Origin: Phlegmacium glaucopus
Lineage: Eukaryota > Basidiomycota > Agaricomycetes > Agaricales > Cortinariaceae
DNA length: 64,000 nt
Assembly (NCBI GenBank): GCA_015039465.1
Contig: MU130010.1
Coordinates: 88,198-152,197 of the forward strand
Direction of reading: 5' to 3'
Every line of letters starts with the position of its first letter. The first letter of the stretch is position 1. This document shows positions 25,986-37,039 of this stretch, piece after piece. Under the pieces are notes generated by a model, which did not search any database, was not told the DNA's origin, and saw only the letters and a program-made list of their open reading frames with translations. A program made the translations under genes and the position numbers.

Positions 25986-27954
25986 TCATTCGCTATCCTC
26001 TGTATGGTACCCGTCATCTTCATCGGTATTACTGCGTTCGCTGTCCCGTGGTCGACCGGTATTGAATTCTACGACCACTTGTCCACCTCCTTTCAGTTGC
26101 TCAATGTCCGAAAGTTTCCTTCCTGCTTTCCAAGGGATCTTCATCCTAGGATAAGCCAGTACAACATTAAACCCCCAATATTCCTCGCCCTGGCCTAATT
26201 TCAGGATATGGTCCTCCAAAGCTTGCTCACCCACACCACGTTGTTGAGGTAGGGAAATGGGATCATCGGAAGCTGAGTAGTGATCTGGGATTAATTGCGA
26301 GTCTACGAATGCATAAAGTGAAGTGAGGGTGGAAGCATGTGAAAACTGATGAATGACTCGGCCGCCTGCAGGCAGTCGGATAGCAATTCGCAAAGAACCT
26401 GCAGTGTTCTCAACTGGATTAAAGATAATAGCTCTTCTGCTCCATCTTCGCCAATCCATCCTGTCATTCTCCTTTACACGAGCTATTTCTACTTCCCTTG
26501 CTCGTCTCTGAGAAGCCAATCTAGTCTCCTCTTCTGCAAGTCTTTTAGCCTCAATCGCTGCCTGTTCTGCAGCCATCTTGGCTTCGATACGTTCTTTGTC
26601 TCGTTGAGCTGTCATTTGGAATGCTCGGTCTTGCTCGTCGCGCAAGTGCCGGTCGTGTTCCCGTTCACGGTTGGACGAAATGAGGCGATTTAGAAAAGGG
26701 GTCACTCGTGGCAGCAATTGGCGTTCAATGTGGTCAACGAGTGTTTGGGCGGAAGTTGGGCCTGATGATGGAATACATTTTCCTTGGTGACGAGATAGCA
26801 CTGTTAACGAGGGTGGAGAAGCATCTCGAGAAGATGAGGAGGAGGATGCAAGACTGCGCCGTGGTTGTAAAGCTACAAACGCAACGAAAGGATATGATGT
26901 CGCTTGAAGTCTCTCCGCCGCTGCTTAACGTAGTAAGTATATCGGGATTTGTTATAACACGACAATGCTTACCACTCCAGGCTTCTTGGTCTCTGACGTC
27001 GCCTCCCCAAACAATTATATCATTGTCACTGAGAGCTTTCACGAAAGCGGGGTCTGTGAGAGTCGATCTAGCAAAAAAAAAAGAAAAAAAGAAGGTAAAC
27101 AAACGACCAGGCATACGACAATGTTGGGATATACCGTTTGAATTCTGGCACATCATCATGCTCTTCACTCACAAGAATGACACACCCTATCTTGATTTCG
27201 CGCTGGCATAGCCTAAGCATTTCTTCGTAGGTGCTGAGTGTGAAGTCGGGAAGGAGCTTCCGTCCGTCTTCAGTTTGTCCATTTTGCCTTCTTGAGGTCA
27301 AGGAAGACTGTCCAAGTTCCGTATTTAATGACGACGTGGTCCCACGGGGCACTTTCAAACGTCCAATGGAAATTGCGCCTGTTTCCTCTTCCAATTCTCT
27401 CAGCCATCTATCAGGGCCACCGCGTGAGGGAGGGCGAAAATGGCGTGTACGGTAGAAGTTAAGAGTCATAAACCGGAGCTGGGGGATAGGAATACGTAGG
27501 AAGCCAAATACGAATCTGAAAATACTGGAGATGATATGAAATGGGAAAGTTAGCAGGGAAAGAAGGGATCTAGGCTGTATGAGGAGGAATGTGGTAGGCT
27601 GAAAGGAGTTCAATTTAAAGAAGAAGAAGAAGAAGAAGAGGGAGAGTTACATACCCTCCGTCGGGGTACTTCACCAAGCTCTCCCTGATGCGAGTCATCA
27701 ATGTCAAATGTTTGCACCTCAGATATTTTGGAAGAGGATGGTATAGAAGCTGAACCGAAGATGAGTTCAGTGGCTTTCTGTTGGGATTCGTTGTTTAGAA
27801 TTATGGTTAAAATATAGAAGATTGTTGACCCTCATGCCTGTATATCCCAGTCGACGCTGCTCAAAACACCCACTGCCACATCATCATCGGTGGTGTTGCT
27901 TATTTCTTGTAACTGCCGTACGGCGCGCCGTTGGTCATCGTCAAGCCCATCCAT
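25986..27954 (-). CDS. ucp10: UBA-UAS-UBX protein, FAF2/Ucp10 family (ERAD p97 adaptor)
   Basis: The start is ATG at 27952-27954: MDGLDDDQRRAVRQLQ then WDIQ/KATELIFGSAS form a UBA domain split by an intron. A hydrophobic hairpin follows (LLSLLTFPFHIISSIFRFV), typical of ER and lipid droplet insertion. The thioredoxin-like UAS part includes WLRELEEETGAISIGRLKVP, FTLSTYEEMLRLCQ and DPAFVKALSDNDIIVWGGDV. A charged coiled coil (about 26430-26700 in genomic position) leads to the C-terminal UBX domain (AGSLRIAIRLPAGGRVIHQF). The protein ends DDGYHTEDSE, stop at 25986-25988. FAF2-type proteins recruit p97/Cdc48 to ER membranes for ER-associated degradation. The gene is divergent from a probable proteasome assembly chaperone, with 52 bases between the two ATGs. 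Confidence 0.9.
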
Positions 27955-28006
27955 GTGGTGGACGTCGTCGTTTGCTGCAGAGTGTCGGAGTTTCAAAAGA
28001 CTTCCT
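27955..28006. promoter_or_regulatory. Compact bidirectional promoter region
   Basis: Only 52 bases separate the ATG of the UBX gene (minus) from the ATG of the PAC1-like gene (plus). Promoter elements or 5' UTRs must therefore overlap the opposite gene's start. No TATA box is seen. Confidence 0.6.
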
Positions 28007-29043
28007 ATGGTCAGTCCCCTCAGTGATTTCTCAAATTAAATTCACCAAATAAGATCCTCAGGATATTGACCCTCTCTCAGAATCACTGCCTCCACGATAT
28101 GCAATTGAATCAGATGATGAAGACGAATTCAATCCTCTTCATCAGAATCAACTGCCTGCAGAGGCTGAAATTCAAGTTGTAATCACTGGTAATGTGCCCC
28201 AGAAGGCGAATCTTGTCGTTGCCGCAGGCATTGCTGGAAAAAATTGGGCAAGGGGAGCAAAATTGGCTGAACAGTCTGGCGAAGTGTCTGTCAATGGAGT
28301 ACAGGTGCTTGACCCAAACGATGTCCATAATCACATTCTAACAGTCAGAAGATAGGCTTGGTGTTCAACCCACCCTGGACAAAATCAAATATTATCATCT
28401 CAGAGGTCTTTTCAGGATTACCTCTACATGCGATGCATCCCTATGCCGAATCTATCATTGATTCTTTCAAACCCTTGAGGTGTTTGCTCTCCTCTTCTTG
28501 CCTTTGACAGAAACTAATATTCATTTTAAGTGTATCCTTGCTTGACTCCTATCCCGTTCCTACCTATGCGACGGCCCACCCTGTTCCTTTCCATGATGCT
28601 CCAATACGCTACTTGACCACCTCTCCGCCACCAGATCTCTTGGTACGTGGAAGAGCCTACTCTCTGAGTCTCCATAAAAAGATCAATCATTTTTCTTCAC
28701 CAAGGATAACAAGGCAGAGTTGTTCATGCCGCCGAATCTTATACAAGCAACCTCTGCATCCTTTCTCTCAATACTCAGTGTCAGAGGCATCGTCGGAACA
28801 TTAATCGTCTTACCATCACCTCACATACCACTTCCTCGGCCGAAACAAATCTCTCCTTCAAATCTCTCACGACTTAACGAAGACGAAGTAGAGTGGTCTC
28901 CCATTCTCATGAGAACGGCTCAGAATCTGTTATTTCAGGCTCTTGGGGAGCCTACTCATGGTACATGGGAATATGTGGACCCACGGAAAGACAAGACTAC
29001 CAAGCAACGCACGGAAGTTGGAGAGGGTGGAATGTACTTATGA
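28007..29043 (+). CDS. Probable proteasome assembly chaperone 1 (PAC1/Pba1-like)
   Basis: The first coding exon is ATG alone (28007-28009), spliced to DIDPLSESLPPRYAIE. Later exons read AEIQVVITGNVPQKANLVV, IGLVFNPPWTKSNIIISEVF, SVSLLDSYPVPTYATAH and PIRYLTTSPPPDL, then FMPPNLIQATSASFLSILSV and EVEWSPILMRTAQNLLFQAL. The protein ends VGEGGMYL before TGA at 29041-29043, about 275 residues. The order of a DSY-P-Y segment, a P-RYL-T segment and a PPN-x6-SFLS segment resembles PSMG1/PAC1 proteins, which pair with PAC2 to build the 20S alpha ring. Similarity is weak by eye, so the name is a working guess. Its divergent partner is also in the protein-degradation pathway. Nothing looks broken. Confidence 0.6.
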
Positions 29044-29192
29044 AAATGTACTTGTGAAAATGAACTATGTATGCTACTGTAAGAAAATGGCAACACGAAT
29101 GAATGAAAAAATCTATCATTAAAATATCCGATATGATGGCCAAAAAAAAAGGACAAGAGACAACAGGGCCAGAAACGATTAGGCAGCCTTCT

Positions 29193-32100
29193 TCAACTTG
29201 GTGGAAAAGCGCCAGGAATCGTCTGCCTTCTCCGCGCTGCAGCACGTTCTGGATGGTGAAAGTATGTACCATATCTTGATGGTCTAAGCTGTTGAGTTGG
29301 ACTTGATGGGGTGCTCGGGGCGGGATTTTCATCGAGCATGGACTCAGTCACAGAACTTTCCAGTCCGTTTTCTGTCCCATAATTCTGTTCATCACTATCA
29401 TCCTCCTCCTCCGCTAACCAACCCCCATCATCTGGTAACATAATCACCCCAGAAGCATGATCATAGCTTAGACGGTGACTGAGCAATGGTGGATCGGTGT
29501 GAGATCGTCGTACGCCTGGCCTTGCATCTCGCCAAGGATTGTTTATGACCGTAGGGTCAACGTTAGAAGCATCACGTGCATCAAGCCCGACAACGGCAGT
29601 AGATGTACTCCCTACATCGCGACGACTGTCCTGGGATTGTCGTCTCCCTCTGCGTAGCCCAACACTATATCGTTTTCGTAAAGTAAGAACTACGGCTTGA
29701 TCACCAGAATCCTTGGGAGGTCGATGGTTCCCATTCCTGTCGTTATTTGTTAGACTCTGTCCCTTTTTAAGAGGCAACCATGGTTCGGGTAGGACACCAT
29801 TCAGAGCTGGATGACCATAGCGACGTTTACCAGTGCTATACCCTTCTATTAAAACGGTAGAGGGCCAAGAAGGTAAAAAAAACGTACTTCAAAACACCAC
29901 TATACCAATTTGCCATCGGTGGTTGGGACTGGAGGTATAGTCAGGGAGGGTAAAGACAGGAGAAATGCACAAAATGTCGCACGTAATCAGTCCGCTCGTC
30001 CTCAGGAGCAACGTAAAGCGTATCATCGTTCTGAGCATATCGTCTCCTATTCAAGTTGCTAACGTTTGCGTCAGATCATTATATGTGTAGGGATGATTCG
30101 TGGCAGCTCACCTCTGGGACCATGTTACAGGGTGACCAGCCCGTAACTGAAGTACATCAGCCGTTTCCTCTCCTCTCTGAACCTCAAACACCGAACTCAA
30201 ACCAACATATTTGCTTAATGGTCGAAACGACTTGTCAACATACCAAGACCAAGCAATTGTGGTGGCCAAAAGAGGAACAAGTAGCGAAGACAAGATATAG
30301 GATTTCCGGAGTGTGAAGATCCCAATCATAAAGAGGAGGAATATGACGACTCCCCAAATGAGACGGATGAATGTGATTGGCCATGCTTGACCTTGGGACT
30401 CATATGGCTTATAAAAGACTTTAGGATTATGCGATTAGCAGGACGGCAAATGATGAATGCACAACGCACCGAAGAGCAACTTGTACTTGTATACAACATA
30501 AGCAACTCCAAAGTAAATCGCACCGAATATGACGATAAGTGGCTGGACGACGCTGTAAAGCATGGTGATCACAAACATCAAGATTGCTTGAGGATACACG
30601 ACACCATAGTTAATCATTGGAGGCGCATTGAGTTCTGCGAAATCTATCGAGAGTTTCAAGTTCTGTAGAATCTTGTAGTCAGGAGTAAGTTTTACCTCTT
30701 GGTGTGCGTGTGTAAAACATGCGGTAGAACAAACGGGGGATGATTACACCCAAGTTCAAAAGTTGCAGTGGCATGATGCCAATGCCTAAGAAAAAAGTAA
30801 ATTTGACTTGCAGTAGTAGTTCACAAAACAGAAACGGCTCACCTTGAAGGATAACGTAGGACAAGAAGAAATGTCTACATTGTCCAATCAGAGGACAACG
30901 ACATGGAATAGGGTTCAAGACACTTACCTCGCACGCCCGGCTTGCAGCGACTCTGCTAGTTTCTCGGGTACTTTGGCTGGAGAGTTGGCCAGGTCTCGAA
31001 CAAGTTGCCAATACGTTGTCGCGAGCAGGAAGATGAAAACGACGTTGACCAGTAGAAACAAGAAATACCTTTTAACAATAAGAAATCAGCAAACTGTCAT
31101 GCTCGAAGGGTGATATGATAATTACTTCTTCAGCAAGGAGTACTCGACCCAACTTCGAGCCCTATAACCCTGTAAATATGTCAAACCTGAGTGAAATTGA
31201 TTATAAGAAAATCATAAAATGTAATGGGTAAACGATGATTTTATACCTTCCAGCACGAAGGGTAGTAGTGCATTGAGTGTGATCATCGCCACGCTAGGCA
31301 GGGAATTCTGCACTATGGCCCTAACTTGGTCATTTGAATCAATCAGGTTTCCGAGCCAAGGCATTGCCTTCTTTATTTCTTTGTAGCTCAATAAGCTAGC
31401 TAGTGCAGTAATTGGGAAGAACCAGAAGAAGAAAAGCAGGCCCATGGTAGCAAGAACAATGAGATCGCGTGTCCGAATGGCCGCATTTGAGGGTGCCATA
31501 TTAGACCAAACGATATCACGAGGTTCCGGTGCTGGATATGTCAGAATTTGGGAGGGATTAGGCGCATGAGCCACTTGTACTGCAATTTGCTACTGAAAGG
31601 TTAATACTCGACGAAGAAGAGCGGAAGAGTGAGGATCACATACGGCGCTAGACATCTTCTCAAAAGTGACAAAAGCTGCCTTTGTCGGCTTAAAATTACT
31701 CCGTCTCTTTTTCTTCACGAGCTCGTCAGCTTCTTTGAATCGTGCTTCTAGATACTCGAGCGCATCGACTTTGGGCTTGAACCAGCCAGGTCTCAGTGTC
31801 GGCCTTGTCCGATGAGGAACTACCAGCCTGTCCTGTGGTGATTGTCCCCCCTCTATATCCGCGTCTACCAGAAGAGAAATTCCATTGCTTTCGGGGTCGT
31901 ATTCTTCTACTGTGCTTGGATTCCCTACGTAGCTAACCCAAGCGTTCTCCAAGTCCAAAAGAGCCTTGGTTCTTCCGTCTATCAGGGTCTTCAAAGCTCC
32001 TACCTCTCGGCATACTGAGACGCTTTCGACGGCCATGCCCATATTCTCGAAATACTCGGCTAAAGTGCGTTCACTCCGTAGATGGTTGGGAAGGTTGGTG

Positions 32101-33034
32101 ACCAGAACGGTCCGTGCAGGTATAGAATGAACGAGTTCCAAGGAGAAAAGCTGCCGAGAGCGAATGAAGCGTCTGTAGTTCTTGTAGATAAAGTACAAGG
32201 CTAGAAGGGTGAAAAGGTATGTGAACATGAGGTGGACTGAGAGGTATGAATTCGCATCGCTAATGAGGTCTAGCCAGTCATGGCCTATGGTACGGTTGGT
32301 TCCAGGTTCAAAGATAGCATTCCTTTTTAGGGTGGGCCAGCCTTTTTCATCTCCTGGCCAGTCATCGTCGTCGTTAAGATCACTGTTGTGCTAAGTTGCG
32401 ACGTGAGTGCAGATCCAATCAAAAAAAATAGAAAATAGAGAACCTTCCAATTCAAAGGCATAAGGATAGTTATAGCAAATAAAGAACAAACTGAAAAGAG
32501 GTAGAAAGACATTTTGAAGAAATTCAACAGCTATGTGTATATGACTGGTGATATCATGCATGTCGGGTAAATATTGGAATGACATACCACAGCAGCATCT
32601 AAACCAACAATCTGAAGAACAGTAAACTCAGATGTCCTGATAGTTGGCATAATCCATCCAAAAAATGCCTGGTGTGCGTGAGCTTCGTGGGGAGAGAAAC
32701 CTAAGGAGCAAAGTGACTTGAGGCACTTTCAACGCGCTTTTTTTAGTGAGACGAACCTTTGAGTTTCGTACGGGGAGCAAAGAGCAGTGGCCATCGGGTT
32801 CTACAATATGAGAACAAGAGAAAAGAAAATATCCCGATTGTCGCTGAAATTGTTAATTGCGTCGTGAACCATGGTCCCTCGAATTTGACTGCCATAAACG
32901 CTAAGAATGCGTTCAGTATTGAAGTTGATTAGAGACTTACTCGTTGGAGGTGATCCTGGGGGTAATTTGTGATCGTCGTTGTTGCCATCTTCAATGAAGG
33001 CGGCCCAGGCTGAGGCGACAAAGCTGTTCGCCAT
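29193..33034 (-). CDS. CSC1/OSCA/TMEM63-type mechanosensitive channel (DUF221)
   Basis: The start is ATG at 33032-33034 (MANSFVASAWAAFIEDG). Many exons give about 1,000 residues. Early membrane segments are followed by the cytosolic loop with an RRM-like fold: SIPARTVLVTNLPNHLRSER, then VVPHRTRPTLRPGWF and TKAAFVTFEKMSSAV. The pore block is recognisable as PRDIVWSNMAPSNAAIRTRD, FFFWFFPITALASLL, SLPSVAMITLNALLPFVLEG, HFFLSYVILQGLGIMPLQLL and FAELNAPPMINYGVVYPQAI. The tail is long, hydrophilic and rich in serine, proline and arginine, and ends QTIPGAFPPS with the stop at 29193-29195. The family comprises osmosensitive or stretch-gated cation channels and lipid scramblases. The ATG lies 93 bases from the divergent release factor gene. 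Confidence 0.93.
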
Positions 33035-33127
33035 GCGAGGTAGCGTTGGTGAAGGAGGTGAAAGCCTATTACGGAGCTAATGTTTGTCAAATTCATCTAG
33101 GCCAAATAACTTCTTTCACCTCTCTTT

Positions 33128-34646
33128 ATGTTTGCTCTGAGGCATGCGCGCAGATTCAGTGCGGTAGCCGCTAAAGCAACGACCATAGATGCTGTTCAAA
33201 AGTTGGAACACGATTATTCGCGTTTGCTGCGTGTTGTCGAGAAGCGCATTGACGACCGAAAGCATCTTGCCTCCAAAGTACTTGGAAGTTTTCCCTCATT
33301 TTACATATATGTTACTGACGGGGATTTTTTTTTTCTTTTTCAATTTAGATTTCAGATGACATGTCTTCCTCAGAGGATATAGCAAATCTTAAACAGCTGA
33401 AGGAATCAGAACCCCTTCAAAATGCTTGGGATAATTGGATACAGGCCCGGCAGGTTGTTGCCTATCGTCTCCCCTCCGGCAGTCTCTGAGTGGAACTTTT
33501 TTTAGTAGCTCTTGGAAGAAACCGCCCCTCTCCTTCATGATCCAGATTCATCCATGCGTTCTCTTGCATCAGAAGAGTTTAATACTCTTTCAAATACACT
33601 GACTGAGGCAGTCAAGACGATATTCCCTGCTCTCCTTATCCCACCTTCAACAACGCGTCATCTCTCAGCCCTCATGGAACTTAAATCAGGTGTTGGAGGC
33701 TCTGAATCTAGCTTGTTCCTCTCTGATCTTCTACGAATGTATCAACGTCTTGCACACTCAAATAATTGGAAATCATCCATCGTCGCCAAAAATAGCATAG
33801 AGAACGGCGGAATCAAAGATGCTATCGTCGAAATAAAGGGTGAGACTGCCTATGACACTCTACGTTGGGAGAGTGGCGTCCACCGCGTGCAACGCGTCCC
33901 TGCCACCGAATCAAGTGGAAGAACACATACTAGCACGGTTGCCGTCGTTGTAACTGCTTTTTCTGTTTGATTTCCGTAAAGATCTTTAACATTTGACAGG
34001 TCTTACCCCTCATGGAGGAGACTGATGCTCACGAGGAGGAACTATTCTCTATGGACGACATTAAACTAGAAGTAATGCGCGCCCGCGGTGCCGGAGGCCA
34101 GGTAAGAAAACATCTATCAATAAATATCAAACATTTTCACCACCACAAAGCACGTCAACAAAACCGAATCAGCCGTCCGGCTTACCCATATACCCACTGG
34201 AATAACTGTTTCTATGCAAGACGAAAGAAGTCAACATCAAGTAACATAATTTTCCTATCTGAACAGATTACAGTACCTGACTCCTACGTCCAGAACCGAC
34301 GGCGTGCATTCCAAGTCTTACGATCCAGACTTATGGATCAAAAATTGACTCGAGAAATGGCTGAACGCCGTGCAACTCGAAGAAACTTGGTACGCGGGGC
34401 CGATCGAAGCGAGAAGATCCGGACATACAACTATGCTCAAGCAAGTTCCCTGTTCCCCCCCTCTCTTCTGAAATCTGACAACCTCTTTTCCATGAACAGG
34501 ATCGTGTGACAGACCACAGGATCGGACTATCATTGATGAACTTAACTTCGGTCATGGAAGGCGATAGCCTGCAGGTTTTCGTTAATGCAGTCAAGAAACA
34601 TCACGAAGAGAGCATCATGGAAGAAATGCTAGACATAGAGCAGTAA
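33128..34646 (+). CDS. mrf1: Mitochondrial peptide chain release factor 1
   Basis: Exons join into roughly 400 residues, starting [19 protein letters not shown], a basic, alanine-rich mitochondrial presequence. The peptide anticodon-like region and the PCRF domain follow ([37 protein letters not shown]). The catalytic loop reads [16 protein letters not shown] with an intron directly after the GGQ codons (34090-34101). The third domain includes [16 protein letters not shown] and a region ending [15 protein letters not shown]. The protein ends [11 protein letters not shown] at 34644-34646. It hydrolyses peptidyl-tRNA at UAA/UAG stops on mitochondrial ribosomes. Convergent with the SPX-RING gene, 116 bases apart. 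Confidence 0.95.
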
Positions 34647-34762
34647 TCGGAAAAGGTGATGTGATTAGGAAAATATAGTGCAGACTGGTTATAATATGAT
34701 AGTTTGGCCCCCAATATATATATGTACCCATTATATAACTTACGTTCCCCAATATCATTACC

Positions 34763-36595
34763 TCACATCAATAAACATGACCCATTCGGATCAATACCCA
34801 GCTCCTCCAACTCCTCTGCACTAGCCTCCTTCTCATTACTCAACAGTTTCTCGTTCGCCTCCAATGGGAACCAATCCTGCATAAAATTAAGCAAAGCCCA
34901 ATCCACATTATCTAACAAAAGAGGGAAAGAAAAATATTTGCGATCAACATTCACAGCATGCGCGAGCAAAAAAAAGAAAGACAAATATCACATACTTCGA
35001 TTTGCCGCCAGAACAGAAGGTGCTCTACACAACGGGCAAAGGTTTTTATTGCGTTTCTGCATCTTGACGAGGCAACGGACGCAAAAAAGATGACCACAGG
35101 TCAATCTAATCGGCTTGAAAGCAATGCTTGTGCAAATCAAGCAAGAATAATCGTCAAGGTGGGGTATGATAGGAATTAGCGTCTCTCCAATGGCTTGTAC
35201 GAGAGTTCGTGGGAGAGAGAAGGTCGTTTGGTAGGAAAGCAGAGCCTCAAGCTGCGAGATACCTGATACTGAGATACTAGAAGGCAATAGCAGAGGAAGA
35301 GCAGTCCGTTTGGCATGTTTCTTGAGAATTTTACGAGTGGCTTCAGTATTTCCAGATGAAAACTGTCGATAGAAAAGAAAAGAAAAAGTTCACGAAGAGG
35401 TGGAATACAAATATAACAATCGCACCTTCTTGACATTCAAAATTAACAGAATAAGACTCAGGAAAGTGGTCAACGCTTCGGCGCTATTCTTCATTTTAAA
35501 TTTGCTCTTGTCTCCAAGTCCGCGTTGGGTAAGTCTTTCCACAAAGAGCTGCAACCGCTTCTCACTCTCCTCCACACTTCTCTCACCTCTCGTCCCTTCT
35601 CCGATACTCTCGAAGATCTCGGTTTCAAGGTAAAGTTGGAATATTCCCCGCCAGGAATATAGGTCACTCTCCAATATAAGCCGTCAGTCAACCTGAAAAA
35701 ATAATGAGAGGAACAAACAAACACTTAATCTTGAAACTTTCACACGGACCGATCCAGCATCGGCAGTGAGAGGTGAATGTGGATGGAACTTAGATGCGGC
35801 CGATGCAGGATGAGTAGAATTACTGATAATGTCCGAAAGATTCTGTATTGAAGACAGAACATCTGATTGCAAAGCGGTAAGATGTAAAGAAACCGATTCA
35901 AGAGTAGTTGTAAGCATATTGTAGAATTCTGTCTCCTGGGCAAGGGGGATAACGACTTCTTGGATCGTTCTCTGGCTGATAGTCGTAACTCCCCCACTCC
36001 GCCTTGGAAAAAAAAATAAGGCTAACACGAGGGATAGTAATTTAATCGGCGTACCGCACAGGGAATAGTGTTGAGGGACCTTGCTCGGAAGCATGCGCTT
36101 CATCAGTGTTGTACAAGCTACCAGCGTCGTCTTGTCCACTCTCATTGATCATGTCGCCTTCAAGTCTTGAGCCGACCACGATCTGAAAACTGGTGCTCTT
36201 TGACGAAGGAACAGGCGGAACCCATGTCCATATCCTAAGTTGAGGCTCGATCCGAGTCGACTTGCCATTATTCAGTTCGTAAACAACTTTCGGGATTGAT
36301 GAGAATTTGAATGACTCCGCACAGAGCTGAGTCGAACCTTCAAGAAGTAGCGGCAGTTGTTCAGTATTATGACTAGTCTCTTCGATAAGCGTATGCAGAA
36401 CTTCCGTGGTCAGTCCCAGAGAAGATAGTTCATGGACAATACGCTTGATAACCTTCTTTAGCTATCAGTGTTGCTTATCAGTGTCAAGAAGATGAATTAG
36501 GTAAAATGACCAACTTGACGATATTGGATGGAATGTTCGCGGAGTTGTGGTGGCAGACTGGCGAGCAATTGGGTATACGTTTTCCCGTAATGCAT
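34763..36595 (-). CDS. SPX domain and RING finger protein, probable E3 ubiquitin ligase, with C-terminal CaaX-like box
   Basis: The start is ATG at 36593-36595: MHYGKTYTQLLASLPPQL then REHSIQYRQ, the opening of an SPX domain. The SPX region continues through TIQEVVIPLAQETEFYNML, and its end lies near LTTFLSLILLILNVKK. A RING finger follows: CLICTSIAFKPIRLTCGHLF then CVRCLVKMQKRNKNLCPLC, a complete C3HC4 set. The last exon reads NVDWALLNFMQDWFPLEANE to GIDPNGSCLLM, stop at 34763-34765. SPX domains bind inositol pyrophosphates and report phosphate status, and RING domains bind E2 enzymes, so a phosphate-linked ligase is the natural inference. The final CLLM fits a CaaX prenylation box, which would tether the ligase to membranes. 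About 510-530 residues. Confidence 0.9.
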
Positions 36596-36978
36596 GGATA
36601 GTCGCCTAGGTCGGAGTAACGAAGGGTCAGTCACTGTCAGTCACCGCTACTTTTGTGCAAAAATCATGGGAAAAATATCGACAGATCCCCAAGAGGAATT
36701 AAGTTTGGACTGTGAGAACCAACTTTGGACTGCAAGACTCTCAGCACTCCCATACGAACGTTAACATTGGTATATGCAAAATCTAAATAGTAAACAAATC
36801 GTTTATCAGTGATTTACTTTGGCTGTACATAGTCCCATGCCAGCCGTAAAAGAATTCATATTATTCCAGAGCAAAGCAAAGATATCATATCATAGATCTA
36901 GCAACTTTCAAAACGTCCAAAATTAAAACGTACGAGAATCTTAAATTACTCCACAAGACTCTCCATCACGCTGTCAGT
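36596..36978. other. Spacer between SPX-RING and C9-methyltransferase genes
   Basis: Both flanking genes are on the minus strand, so this holds the SPX-RING promoter and the 3' UTR of the methyltransferase. It is AT-rich. No gene seen. Confidence 0.45.
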
Positions 36979-37039
36979 TCACTCGATCAGCCTAGGAGAG
37001 CAATTCATGATCAATGGTTCTCACTATGAGAAATAAGAC

